Assembly: GCF_009363095.1 (NCBI RefSeq)
Contig: NZ_CP045295.1
Span: forward strand, 5,919,001 to 5,983,000
Source: Paenibacillus cellulositrophicus
GTDB lineage: Bacteria > Bacillota > Bacilli > Paenibacillales > Paenibacillaceae
Length of the DNA stretch: 64,000 nucleotides
Reading direction: 5' to 3'
Each line of letters starts with the position of its first letter. Position 1 is the stretch's first letter. Positions 52,657 through 62,600 of the stretch are shown here, one piece after another. The notes under the pieces were generated by a model. The model did not search any database. It was not told the DNA's origin and saw only the letters and a list, made by a program, of their open reading frames with translations. The position numbers and the translations under genes are program-made.

Positions 52657-52987
52657 TGCACAAATATATAACGCCTTCATTGTGCAAAATGGCATGCAAC
52701 ACAGGTGGATGACTTTACATAGGCAATTATTATACACACAGTAGAATCGGAACGGACAGACCACGCTTTGGAAAGATATAGTTGGTCCCTGAATTGACGT
52801 GAAAAAGTGACATTTCAGCAAAACATTGAACCTATATGAACAAATTATATTTGTCAATTGCACAAATAAATATTTACAAAAATTATTGACGAAGATTACA
52901 TCGTCTGCTAAATTGTAAAAGCAGCGATACGGTGCAGGTGCGAATGTAAGCCCTTACGGTATGCTGCATGTAAACTTTTTGTGCAAA
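52657..52987. promoter_or_regulatory. Four TGCACAAA/TTTGTGCA sites in the divergent regulator-operon region
   Basis: TGCACAAA (52657-52664), TTGTGCAAAA (52680-52689), TTGCACAAA (52858-52866) and TTTGTGCAAA (52978-52987) all share the TTGTGCA core. The third lies 20 bases before the -35 and the last just ahead of the first ribosome site. They could be operators for the adjacent LacI protein or sites of another regulator. Confidence 0.45.
52886..52914 (+). promoter_or_regulatory. Probable promoter of the fructan operon
   Basis: TTGACG (52886-52891) and TAAATT (52909-52914) are 17 bp apart. Downstream, GTAAGCCCTTAC (52946-52957) is a perfect inverted repeat placed at about +25, a plausible operator. 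Confidence 0.6.
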
Positions 52988-53004
52988 GAACGGAGGTCAC
53001 GGTT

Positions 53005-53967
53005 TTGGAAAATACGGTAGAAGTGGATCCAAGGGCGGCGGCAGTGAGGAGGAAGAGCTCTGCGGGGCGGGTGCTGCAGACGGTCAGAAAGCATTATTTT
53101 CTGTACGTGCTGTTGGCTCCGGCGCTTATTCTGACCCTGATTTTCAAATATGTCCCGATGTACGGGGCGATTATCGCCTTTAAGGATTTCAGCCCAATCA
53201 AGGGCATCATGGGCAGCGAATGGGTCGGCCTGAAGCATTTTGAGAAGTTTCTCTCCTCGCCTAATTTCGACGTCATCTTTTTGAATACGCTTAAACTCAG
53301 TTTCTTCGGACTGATTTTCAGCTTTCCCGTGCCGATCCTGCTGGCGCTCATGCTCAATCAGGTCCGGAGGGCGGGCGTGAAGAAGAACGTTCAGCTGTTT
53401 CTGTACGCGCCGAACTTCATTTCGGCGGTTGTCATCGTGGGCATGCTGTTCATCTTTTTGTCCCCGACGGGACCGGTCAACCATCTGCTGACATGGATCA
53501 CGGGAGAGCCGCTGATGTTTATGTCCGAGCCGAAATATTTCCGCTGGATCTACATCCTCTCCGACATCTGGCAGGGCGCCGGCTGGGCATCGATCATTTA
53601 CGTGGCTGCTCTGGCGAACGTCGACCCGGAGCTGCACAATGCGGCAAGCCTGGACGGGGCGAACCTGCTCCAGCGCATCCGCCACATCGATCTGCCGACG
53701 ATCCGGCCGATCATGGCCATCGTGTTCATTTTGGCGGCGGGAGGCATCATGTCGATCGGGTTTGAAAAAGCGTACCTGATGCAGACCTCGATGAATCTCC
53801 CGGCTTCCGAGATCATCGCCACCTATGTGTACAAGGTCGGTTTGCAGTCCGGCGACTATGCGTATTCCGCGGCGGTTGGCCTGTTCAACTCGGTGATCAA
53901 CGTCGTGCTGCTGCTCACGGTCAACTTTATCGTCAAGAAGCTTAATGAGGGCGAAGGACTTTATTAG
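53005..53967 (+). CDS. Polysaccharide ABC transporter permease, LplB type
   Basis: 320 residues. The TTG at 53005 is chosen because CGGAGG lies eight bases upstream; a GTG at 52981 lacks a site. The pattern YFLYVLLAPALILTLIFKYVPMYGAIIAFKDFSP is diagnostic of LplB permeases, with the EAA motif ELHNAASLDGANLLQRIRHI. It forms a heterodimer with the next permease to import an oligosaccharide, probably fructan-derived. No ATPase gene is present. Confidence 0.94.
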   Translation: MENTVEVDPRAAAVRRKSSAGRVLQTVRKHYFLYVLLAPALILTLIFKYVPMYGAIIAFKDFSPIKGIMGSEWVGLKHFEKFLSSPNFDVIFLNTLKLSFFGLIFSFPVPILLALMLNQVRRAGVKKNVQLFLYAPNFISAVVIVGMLFIFLSPTGPVNHLLTWITGEPLMFMSEPKYFRWIYILSDIWQGAGWASIIYVAALANVDPELHNAASLDGANLLQRIRHIDLPTIRPIMAIVFILAAGGIMSIGFEKAYLMQTSMNLPASEIIATYVYKVGLQSGDYAYSAAVGLFNSVINVVLLLTVNFIVKKLNEGEGLY

Positions 53968-53984
53968 GAAGGAGCTTATCAACT

Positions 53985-54866
53985 ATGGCTGTTAAACATT
54001 CGCCGTTCGACCGGTTTCTGCTGATTCTGAACGGCCTGTTCCTGACGGTGGCGGTGCTGCTGATCGTCGTACCGCTCGTTTACGTCGTGGTGGCGTCATT
54101 TATGGATCCGACCGTGCTGCTGAATCAGGGCCTGTCGTTTCGCATCTCGGACTGGAGCCTGGAGGGCTACCGGAAAATATTGTCCAACCCGGCTATGCTG
54201 CGGGGCTTCGGCAATTCCGTATTTTACTCCGCTGCATTTGCCCTCGTTACCGTGACTGTATCGGTATGCGCAGGCTATGCCTTGTCTGATTCCCGGCTGG
54301 CGGGCCGGAAAATTTTTATGACGCTGTTTGTGATCACGATGTTTTTCGGCGGGGGTCTGATTCCTACATACCTGCTCGTCAAGCAGCTTGGCATGCTGGA
54401 TACGGTGTGGGCCATCATCATTCCGGGTGCGGTCAATGTTTGGAATATCATCCTGTCCCGGACCTTTTTCAAAGGCGTGCCGAATGAGCTGAGAGAGGCG
54501 GCCAACGTCGACGGCGCGACGGAGGCGGGCATTTTTTTCCGGATCGTGCTGCCGCTCTCCAAACCGATTATTTTTGTGCTGGCTCTCTATGCTTTTGTCG
54601 GGCAGTGGAATTCCTATTTCGACGCGATGATTTACCTGGAGGACGCGAAGCTTCATCCGTTGCAGCTCGTGCTGCGCTCGATCCTGATCCAGAACCAGGC
54701 GGCGCCGGGCATGATCAGCGACCAGCTGGCGATGAACGAGCTCAAGCGCCTCTCGGAAATGATCAAATATTCGGCGATCGTCATTTCCAGTCTGCCGCTG
54801 CTCGTCATGTATCCGTTTTTCCAAAAGTATTTCGAAAAAGGTGTGATGGTCGGTTCCCTGAAATAG
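53985..54866 (+). CDS. Sugar ABC transporter permease, YtcP/LplC type
   Basis: 293 residues with AAGGAGC before the ATG. It has VLLIVVPLVYVVVASFMDP, DSRLAGRKIFMTLFVITMFFGGGLIPTYL, the EAA motif ELREAANVDGATEAGIFFRI and the YtcP-like ending YPFFQKYFEKGVMVGSLK. It partners the LplB-type permease 17 bases upstream. Confidence 0.94.
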   Translation: MAVKHSPFDRFLLILNGLFLTVAVLLIVVPLVYVVVASFMDPTVLLNQGLSFRISDWSLEGYRKILSNPAMLRGFGNSVFYSAAFALVTVTVSVCAGYALSDSRLAGRKIFMTLFVITMFFGGGLIPTYLLVKQLGMLDTVWAIIIPGAVNVWNIILSRTFFKGVPNELREAANVDGATEAGIFFRIVLPLSKPIIFVLALYAFVGQWNSYFDAMIYLEDAKLHPLQLVLRSILIQNQAAPGMISDQLAMNELKRLSEMIKYSAIVISSLPLLVMYPFFQKYFEKGVMVGSLK

Positions 54867-54922
54867 GGACGGCCTGAACATACATGGCACTGATCCATTC
54901 TAATCCTTTGGAGGTCATAACG

Positions 54923-56521
54923 ATGAACAAAAAGAGAAATCGCAAGGCTGCTGCCATGACGGCATCCGTTTCAGCGCTCGCGGCGCTGCTGCTCTTGTCC
55001 GGCTGCGGAGGAAGCGGCGGAGACGCCAAGGAGTCGCCTGACGGGAAAGTCACCCTCAATTTTCTGACGCAGAGCTCGCCGCTGGCACCCGCGGACCCGA
55101 ACGACAAGCTCATCAATAAGCGGCTGGAAGAGAAGACCGGCATTCATATCCATTGGAAAAATTACACGAACGACGTTTTTACGGAGAAAAGAAACCTGGC
55201 CGTGGCCAGCGGTGATCTGCCGGATGCGATTTTTGATTCCGGGTATGGCGATTATGACCTGCTGAAGCTGGCCAAGGACGGGGTAATCATTCCCCTCGAC
55301 GATCTGATCGAGCAGCATATGCCGAACTTCAAAAAGGTGCTGGAGCAGGCGCCGGAATATAAAAAGATGATCACCGCGCCTGACGGCCACATCTATTCTT
55401 TCCCATGGATCGAGGAGCTGGGCTCCGGCAAGGAACGGATTCAGTCTGTGGACGACCTGCCGTGGATCAATGTGGAGTGGCTGAAAAAGCTGGGGCTGTC
55501 CATGCCGAAGACCACCGAGGAGCTGAAAAAGGTGCTGATCGCCTTCAAAACGCAGGACCCGAACGGCAACGGCAAGGCGGACGAAATTCCGCTCTCCTTT
55601 ATCAATAAGCCGGGCGGGGAAGATCTGGCCTTCCTGTACGGTTCTTTCGGGCTCGGGGAGAACTGGGACCACACCGTCGTGACCGATGACGGCAAGGTTG
55701 TCTTCACTGCGGCGGAAGAAGGTTATAAGGGATCGATCAAGTACATTCACGAGCTGTACCAGGAGGGGCTGATCGATATCGAGTCCTTCCAGCAGGACTG
55801 GAACACCTATTTGGCGAAAGGCAAGGATAACCGGTACGGACTGTATTTTACATGGGATAAGGCCAACATCACCGGCATGAACGATACGTATGACGTGATG
55901 CCTCCGCTGGCAGGACCAAGCGGCGAAGTCAACGTGACTCGCACGAACGGCATCGGCCTGGACCGCGGACGCATGGTCATCACAAGCAGCAACAAACATT
56001 TGGAGGAGACGGCCAAATGGGTCGATCAGCTCTACGATCCGCTGCAGTCCGTTCAGGATAACTGGGGGACGTACGGGGATCAGACGCAGCAGAACATTTT
56101 CGAATTCGACGAAGCCAAGGGCATGCTGAAGCATCTGCCGCTGGAAGGCACAGCCCCTGTGGAGCTGCGGCAAAAGACGAGCATCGCCGGTCCGCTGGCC
56201 ATCCTCGACGAGTACTACGGCAAATACACGACGATGCCGGACGACGCGGCATGGCGTCTTAAACTGCTGAAGGACGTGATGGTGCCGCATATGAAGGCGA
56301 AAAATACGTATCCGAACGTCTTCTTCTCCATCGATGAGCTGGACCGGCTGTCTACCATCCAGACCGACATGTTCGCCTATCTCGAGCGGAAGCGCACCGA
56401 GTGGTACCAGAACGGCAAAGTCGATCAGGAGTGGGATGCCTACCTCAAAGAGCTGAACCGGCTGGGGCTGCAGGATTGGCTGAAGATCAAGCAGGCGGGG
56501 TATGACCGCAGCGCGCAATAA
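54923..56521 (+). CDS. Extracellular sugar-binding lipoprotein, LipO/YtcQ type
   Basis: 532 residues, start MNKKRNRKAAAMTASVS with GGAGG upstream. The lipobox LLSGC has Cys28. The body is a long family-1 solute-binding protein of the kind paired with LplB/YtcP permeases (NFLTQSSPLAPADPNDKLIN, GDLPDAIFDSGYGDYDLLKL, DPNGNGKADEIPLSF). It should capture the oligosaccharide at the membrane surface. The following gene encodes a GH32 enzyme, so a fructo-oligosaccharide is the expected ligand (inference). Confidence 0.93.
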   Translation: MNKKRNRKAAAMTASVSALAALLLLSGCGGSGGDAKESPDGKVTLNFLTQSSPLAPADPNDKLINKRLEEKTGIHIHWKNYTNDVFTEKRNLAVASGDLPDAIFDSGYGDYDLLKLAKDGVIIPLDDLIEQHMPNFKKVLEQAPEYKKMITAPDGHIYSFPWIEELGSGKERIQSVDDLPWINVEWLKKLGLSMPKTTEELKKVLIAFKTQDPNGNGKADEIPLSFINKPGGEDLAFLYGSFGLGENWDHTVVTDDGKVVFTAAEEGYKGSIKYIHELYQEGLIDIESFQQDWNTYLAKGKDNRYGLYFTWDKANITGMNDTYDVMPPLAGPSGEVNVTRTNGIGLDRGRMVITSSNKHLEETAKWVDQLYDPLQSVQDNWGTYGDQTQQNIFEFDEAKGMLKHLPLEGTAPVELRQKTSIAGPLAILDEYYGKYTTMPDDAAWRLKLLKDVMVPHMKAKNTYPNVFFSIDELDRLSTIQTDMFAYLERKRTEWYQNGKVDQEWDAYLKELNRLGLQDWLKIKQAGYDRSAQ

Positions 56522-56668
56522 AGGTTGAATAAAAAACAACATATCCGCACTTGCTTGGCGCATAAACGTTAGCAGTGCAGAATCCGGATGCGGCCGCCAG
56601 ATGCCTTTGGGCAAAAATGCGGCCGGGTCTGCTGCAAATAAAACATGTAATTCAAAGGAGCACAGCTG

Positions 56669-58132
56669 ATGTCCACATTCATATCGCACAACTACCGCGG
56701 GGGGTATCACTTTTCCCCGAAAGAACACTGGATGAACGACCCCAATGGAATGGTCTATTTCCAGGGGGAATACCACCTGTTTTACCAGCATCATCCCTTC
56801 GGGAACACCTGGGGACCGATGCATTGGGGACACGCGGTCAGCCGGGATCTGGTCGTCTGGGAAGAACTCCCGATCGCCTTGGCGCCGGACGAGTTTGGCA
56901 CAATTTTCTCCGGCAGCGCCGTGGTCGACTGGAATAACACGACCGGCTTTTTCGGCGGGGAGCCGGGGCTTGTCGCCATTTTTACGCAGCATGCCGAAGG
57001 ACCGGAGGGCGAAGCGCCGGTGCAGCGCCAGAGCCTGGCATACAGCACGGATGCGGGACGGACCTGGACGAAGTATGCCGGCAACCCGGTGCTGTCGCAT
57101 GACACCTTCGTGGACTTCCGCGATCCGAAAGTATTCTGGCATGAGGCTTCCTCACAGTGGGTGATGATTGTTGCCTGCGGCCAGACCGTCTGTCTGTACC
57201 GTTCGCCGAACCTGATCAACTGGACGCTGTCCAGCGAATTCGGGGAAGGCATCGGCAGCCATGACGGCGTGTGGGAGTGTCCCGACCTGTTTCCGCTGCA
57301 GGTGGACGGGGACCCGGGCCTGACGAAGTGGGTGATGCTCGTCAGCATCGGCGATCATCCGGAGTTGGCGGAGGGGTCACGCACGCAATATTTTACCGGA
57401 GACTTCGATGGGGAACACTTTACGCCGGATGCCGTATCGCAGACCCGCGTGAGATGGATCGATTATGGCCGGGACAACTACGCCGGCGTCAGCTGGTCGG
57501 ATGTGCCGGCCGAGGACGGCAGGCGCCTGTTTGTCGGCTGGATGAGCAACTGGAAATATGCCAATCAGACGCCGACCGGCGTGTGGCGGGGCGCGATGAC
57601 CGTGCCGCGGGAGCTCAAGCTGGAGCTGCGCCACGGTTCGGCCGAGCTGATCCAGCAGCCCGCCCGGGAATTGGAGGGATACCGCAAGGAGCTTCTGTCC
57701 CTGAAGCGGGTAACGGCTGCTCAGGCCTCCGCGCAGCTGGGCGATTTACAGCTGGAGAGCGGAGAGATTCGGATTCGCTTAGGATCCGCCCAATCGCTGG
57801 AGCTGAAGGTGCGGGCTGGCCGCGGTCAGGAGACGGTGATCGGTTACAGCGGAGCGGCCGGTGAAGTCTATATAGACCGGACCCGGGCGGGAGCGGCAGA
57901 CTTTCATCCGCTATTTGCCGGCAGGCATGCGGCCGTTCTCGATGAGGCGGACGGAACGGTGGAACTGCGAATCCTGATCGACCGGTCTTCGGTAGAGGTG
58001 TTCGCGGGCGGTGGTCGTGCGGTTCTCACCGACCTGATCTATCCGGATCAGGCATCCACCGGATTGTCCCTCAAGGTAGACGATGAGGAGGCGCTCGTCG
58101 AATCGCTCGACATTTACGATCTTTCTATTTAA
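56669..58132 (+). CDS. Intracellular GH32 fructosidase (sucrose-6-P hydrolase/levanase-like)
   Basis: 487 residues with AAAGGAGC upstream. The three GH32 catalytic residues are present: Asp24 in WMNDPNG, Asp152 in FRDPKV and Glu203 in WECPDL. A C-terminal beta-sandwich domain follows (about 340-487, VELRILIDRSSVEVFAGGGR). There is no signal peptide, so it acts inside, releasing fructose from imported fructo-oligosaccharides, which agrees with the adjacent transporter and fructokinase. A sucrose role cannot be excluded, but no PTS gene is nearby. Confidence 0.94.
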   Translation: MSTFISHNYRGGYHFSPKEHWMNDPNGMVYFQGEYHLFYQHHPFGNTWGPMHWGHAVSRDLVVWEELPIALAPDEFGTIFSGSAVVDWNNTTGFFGGEPGLVAIFTQHAEGPEGEAPVQRQSLAYSTDAGRTWTKYAGNPVLSHDTFVDFRDPKVFWHEASSQWVMIVACGQTVCLYRSPNLINWTLSSEFGEGIGSHDGVWECPDLFPLQVDGDPGLTKWVMLVSIGDHPELAEGSRTQYFTGDFDGEHFTPDAVSQTRVRWIDYGRDNYAGVSWSDVPAEDGRRLFVGWMSNWKYANQTPTGVWRGAMTVPRELKLELRHGSAELIQQPARELEGYRKELLSLKRVTAAQASAQLGDLQLESGEIRIRLGSAQSLELKVRAGRGQETVIGYSGAAGEVYIDRTRAGAADFHPLFAGRHAAVLDEADGTVELRILIDRSSVEVFAGGGRAVLTDLIYPDQASTGLSLKVDDEEALVESLDIYDLSI

Positions 58133-58233
58133 ATAACAACCTTATAAATAAGTACTTTTAAATACGAAGCTTGATCCAATGGAGAATCCTAATCCATCGA
58201 CCGATAAAAATTTGAAAAGAGAGGCACATCATC

Positions 58234-59124
58234 ATGCGCATCGGAGCCATTGAAGCGGGTGGAACGAAATTCGTCTGCGGCATCGGAAACGAACACGGGC
58301 AAATCAGCGAGAGCATCAGCTTTCCGACGGGACGGCCTGAAGAAACGATGCCCCGGGTCATCGCTTATTTCAAAGATCGCCAGCCGGAAGCGATCGGGAT
58401 CGGATCGTTTGGCCCGATCGACCTTCACCCCGGCAGCCCGGGGTATGGAAGCATCACGACCACCCCTAAGCTGGGATGGGCGCATTATCCCTTGCTCGCG
58501 GAGCTGAAGCGGCACTTCGACGTCCCTTATGGATGGGACACGGATGTGAATGCCGCCGCCTGCGGCGAGGCGCTGTGGGGAGCGGCCCGCGGGCTGGGCA
58601 GCTGCGCGTACTTCACGATCGGCACCGGCGTTGGTGTCGGCGTGAACGCCGGCGGCCGGCCCGTTCACGGGCTCGTCCATCCGGAAGGCGGGCATATTCC
58701 GGTCCGCCGTCATCCGGAGGACGGCTTCCCGGGGGCGTGCCCGTATCACGGGGACTGCCTGGAGGGGATGGCCGCCGGGCCGGCGCTGGAAGCGCGGTGG
58801 GGAGTGAAGGGGCCGCAGCTGCCCGCGGATCACGCGGCCTGGACCTTCGAGGCGTATTATGTCGCCCAGGCGGTCACGGCGGCGGTCCTGATGCTCTCGC
58901 CGGAGAAGGTCATCCTGGGCGGGGGCGTCATGCAGCAGCCGCAGCTCCTCCCGCTGATCCGCCAAGAGGTTCAGCGGAGCCTGAACGGCTACGTGGACGC
59001 CTTGGAGCTCACGGACGGAATCGACGGTTACATCGTTCCGCCCGGACTCGGCGGCCAAGCCGGATTATACGGCACACTTGCGCTTGGGCTTCAGGCGCTG
59101 GAGGCATCCGGTAAGAAGGTGTAA
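58234..59124 (+). CDS. ROK-family fructokinase
   Basis: 296 residues with AAGAGAGG upstream. It has the phosphate loop GAIEAGGTKFVCGIG, the ROK sugar site HPEGGHIPVRRHPED and the zinc motif H-x-C-x-H-x-C in GACPYHGDCLEGMAAGPALE. This arrangement matches ScrK/GmuE-type fructokinases. It would phosphorylate the fructose freed by the GH32 enzyme encoded 101 bases upstream. Confidence 0.93.
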   Translation: MRIGAIEAGGTKFVCGIGNEHGQISESISFPTGRPEETMPRVIAYFKDRQPEAIGIGSFGPIDLHPGSPGYGSITTTPKLGWAHYPLLAELKRHFDVPYGWDTDVNAAACGEALWGAARGLGSCAYFTIGTGVGVGVNAGGRPVHGLVHPEGGHIPVRRHPEDGFPGACPYHGDCLEGMAAGPALEARWGVKGPQLPADHAAWTFEAYYVAQAVTAAVLMLSPEKVILGGGVMQQPQLLPLIRQEVQRSLNGYVDALELTDGIDGYIVPPGLGGQAGLYGTLALGLQALEASGKKV

Positions 59125-59166
59125 GAGCCTGCAGCAAAACTTTGGTTCATTCCCGCCCTCGCTTGG

Positions 59167-59198
59167 GGGCAGCCAGCCGCAGTACAGGCCGGCTGCCC
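59167..59198. repeat. GC-rich hairpin after the fructokinase gene
   Basis: The 12-base arm at 59167-59178 (GGGCAGCCAGCC) pairs with 59187-59198 (GGCCGGCTGCCC) with one mismatch around an 8-nt loop. Flanking CCCGC and GCGGG extend it. There is no T-run, so it could protect mRNA ends or be a weak terminator. Confidence 0.55.
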
Positions 59199-59296
59199 GA
59201 AAGCGGGCGACGGTACAAACGGTATACATATCGTGCAGAGCCGAATAAGGCTGGGAGGAACAACTGAGATGATGCTGGACAGGTTTTGGCGAGACA

Positions 59297-59373
59297 GGGA
59301 CAAGCCAAGGACAAGCCAAGGACAAGCCAGGGACTAACCAAGGACAAACCAAGGACAAACCAAGGACAAGCCT
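59297..59373. repeat. Seven-copy 11-bp tandem repeat
   Basis: Units of the form AGGACAAGCCA follow each other seven times with one- or two-base changes (variants GGGACTAACCA and AGGACAAACCA). The length is 77 bp. The 11-bp period is about one DNA turn. Confidence 0.9.
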
Positions 59374-59507
59374 TGAATATACTCGGCAGTCGTGTTCGGT
59401 TTCTCACTAACCTAAGTCCAGTCTAGCTCAGTTCAGACATCGTTCATGTCCGATTTGAGTGCATTCACCGTTTGCTTAAAGGAAAACGCCAGTTTAACGC
59501 CGCGTAA

Positions 59508-59521
59508 TGTAAGCGGTTACA
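59508..59521. promoter_or_regulatory. Perfect cre site upstream of the secreted levanase
   Basis: TGTAAGCGGTTACA matches the CcpA consensus TGWNANCGNTNWCA at every position. It predicts carbon catabolite repression of the gene at 59695. Alternatively it could be a LacI-type operator, since it resembles the inverted repeat at 52946. Confidence 0.7.
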
Positions 59522-59571
59522 ATCAATAATGTTGTTTTCATGCATTAGGCTTGTCTTCATGCGCCGCTTTG

Positions 59572-59625
59572 TTTTCATGCACAGGTTTATTTTCATGCAC
59601 AGGTTTATTTTCATGCACAGATATG
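59572..59625. repeat. 18-bp tandem repeat in the leader of the levanase gene
   Basis: TTTTCATGCACAGGTTTA occurs at 59572-59589 and 59590-59607 exactly and at 59608-59625 with changes at the end. More degenerate TTTTCATG/CTTCATG copies extend from about 59534 to 59650. Confidence 0.85.
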
Positions 59626-59694
59626 TTTCATGTATAAGCTTGTCTTCGTTTATATGTCATTTTTACATTGTTCTGATGATAAGGAGGAGTGTTG

Positions 59695-62600
59695 ATGAGA
59701 TCAGCAAGAAAGAGGCTGTCCGCGTGCCTGGCCGGAATTTTGGCATGTGCGTCCATCCTGCTGTATGAGTCTGACGAAGGGCGGGGGTGGGCGATGCCTG
59801 CAGATACCGAAGTTAAAGTTAACGGCGCAGCAGCTGCATTAACAAAGGAGGCGGACAGGATGGCGGCGAGCGTCAATACGAACCTGGAAGGCTGGCAGGT
59901 CCAGGGCAAGGGCAAGCTTGAGCAGACGGCGGAGGGGCTGAAGCTGGCTTCCGATCCGCAGGAGAACGTGATGGCGGTCTCCAGCACGAAGGCGGACGAT
60001 TTTATCTACGAAGCCGATGTCATGATCCAAAACGCCGAGGCCGATGCTTCGCTGCTTTTCCGCTCTAGCAGCGACGGCTGGTCTTCATACATGCTGCAAA
60101 TCGTGCCGTCGTCGGGCATCATCCGCTTGAAAAACGCAGCCGGAGGAGGGATCCAGGAAGAACGTCAGGTGCCGCTGAAGGTCGGCGAAATCTATCACCT
60201 GAAAGTGAAGGCTGAGGGAACGAGCCTGCAGGTGTATTGGGGCAGCCAGTATCAGCCCGTCATCCGTGCGGTTGATACCGCTTATGCTTCCGGATATCTT
60301 GGGCTTCATGTGTGGAACGGTTCCGCCGTATTTCAGAATGTGAAGGTCGGAAGCCTTGCCGGCAATCTGGACGGCGTGCTCGCTTCAACTGGACGCTGGC
60401 AGCCCGATCTCAAAGGGCTTAAAGGAACGGGAACGACCGGAAAACCCGCGTTACGGGTATACCGGAACATTGCTGCGGACGCCGTCTATGAAGGCAATGT
60501 CACACTGGGTGAAGCCTCATCCGCGGGACTGCTGATTCGGACAAATGCGGAGGGAACCGCAGGATATGAAGCTGTGCTGCAGCACCAAGGAAGCGGGGTA
60601 CAAGTACTGCTGCGGAAAATGGACGGATCTCTCATCAACGCCTCGACTAGCGTTTACCCCGATTCGCCAAACGCCAAGCATCATCTGGAGATTCAGGCGG
60701 TCGGGCCGAGGATTCAGGTGTTTGTGGACGGTTATGCTCCCGCCGCCGTGAACGTGACGGACGACAGTTATTCGGCCGGATATACCGGACTGGTTGTAAG
60801 AGAAGGCACGGCATACGTCCAGGATGCCTATGTCACGCTTGACTCCGAATACTATACGGAAACATACCGGCCGGAGTACCATTACAGCCCGATCCGGGGG
60901 TCGGCAAGCGACCCGAACGGTCTCGTTTATTTTGAAGGGGAATACCATCTGTTCCATCAGGATGGAGGACAGTGGGCGCATGCCGTCAGCCGTGACCTGC
61001 TGCACTGGAAGCAGCTGCCGATCGCCCTGCCCTGGAACGATCTGGGGCATGTCTGGTCAGGCTCGGCCGTGGTCGACACGACGAACGCTTCCGGATTGTT
61101 CGGAAGCTCAGGCGGCAAGGGGCTGATCGCGTACTATACTTCCTATTCGCCGGATCTGCCGAACGGCAACCAAAAGATCGGACTGGCCTACAGCACCGAT
61201 CAGGGACGGACCTGGCAGTACTCGGCGGAGCACCCGGTCGTGATCGATAATCCCGGCAAAAACGGTGCCGACCCGGGCGGCTGGGACTTCCGCGACCCCA
61301 AGGTCGTCCGGGATCAGGCGAACGGCCGCTGGGTTATGGTCGTCTCCGGCGGCGATCACATCCGTTTTTTTACCTCCCGCAATTTGATCGACTGGACGCT
61401 GACCGACAATTTCGGATACGGGGAGTACGTACGCGGCGGGGTGTGGGAGTGCCCGGACCTGTTTCAGCTTCCGGTAGACGGCACGGACCGGCGCAAATGG
61501 GTGCTGATGATCAGCACTGGCGCGAATCCGAAAACGCAGGGCTCGGACGCGGAGTATTTTATCGGGGAGCTGACACCGGAAGGGAAATTCGCGAACGACA
61601 ATCCGGCGGGAACCGTGCTGAAGACGGATTGGGGCAAAGAATTTTATGCCTCAATGTCTTTCTCCGGCACGCCGGACGGGCGACGGATTCTGCTGGCCTG
61701 GATGACGAACTGGGATTATCCGTTCAGCTTCCCGACGGAAGGCTGGAAGGGGCAAATGACCGTACCGAGGGAGGTCACGCTGCATACGACGGATAACGGT
61801 ATCCGGCTGTTCCAGTCGCCGATCCGGGAGCTTGCCGGGCTGCGCAGCACTTTGTTCAACGTGAAAAACCGTGAGGTTAGCGAATCGGCAGCGAACGTGC
61901 TTGGAGAAATTTCAGCAGGCGCCTATGAAATTGAAGCCGACATCGAGCTGCCGCAAAGCGGAGCCGCAGCTGAATTCGGATTTACGGTCCGCGAAGGCGG
62001 CGGGCAGAAGACGATGATCGGGTACAAGACTGCCGAGCAGAAACTATTTGTGGACCGCTCGTCATCCGGCGTTACCGATTACTCGAGCCTGCTGCAAACG
62101 AGGCATGAGGCCGCGCTCCAGCCGGACGGCAGCCGCATCCGCCTGCGGATCCTTGTGGATGAATCGTCGGTGGAGGTGTTCGGCAATGACGGCAGGGTCG
62201 TCTTTTCCGACCTGATTTTTCCGGATCCGGCCCGGCGGGGCATGAGCTTCTATACCAAGGGAGGTAAAGTGAAGCTCGCATCCTTGCAGGTGCATGCGCT
62301 GGACAATGTATGGCGCGAAGGACGGAAGACGGGCTCCTCGATCATCCTGGATCGGAAAGAGCTGGAATTGTCTAAGGGGGATGAGGAGAAATTGTATGCA
62401 TCTTACTTGGAATCCTCTGGAGCAAGCCATCTGCCGCTGGTATGGAAGTCCAGCAATACCGGCGTCGTGCAGGTGACTTCCTCCAATCAGGGGGAATCTC
62501 CGGGGAAAGCGGTGCTTCGAGCGAATAAGGCGGGAACGGCCGTCATTACGGCCGTGTCGCCGAACGGGAAGGCTTCGGCCCGCTGCGTCGTAAACGTCAC

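Larger units (their letters stand above)
59125..59694. other. 570-bp leader region with repeats before the secreted levanase
   Basis: Contains a GC hairpin (59167-59198), an 11-bp tandem repeat (59297-59373), a cre site (59508-59521) and an 18-bp tandem repeat (59572-59625). No supported gene; small open frames through the repeats lack ribosome sites. Confidence 0.7.

Noticed and set aside
59529..59768. Possible leader peptide with repeated FMHRFI through the 18-bp repeat tract
   Set aside because: No ribosome site precedes it, it runs into the levanase gene in another frame, and the peptide repeats simply mirror the DNA repeat.
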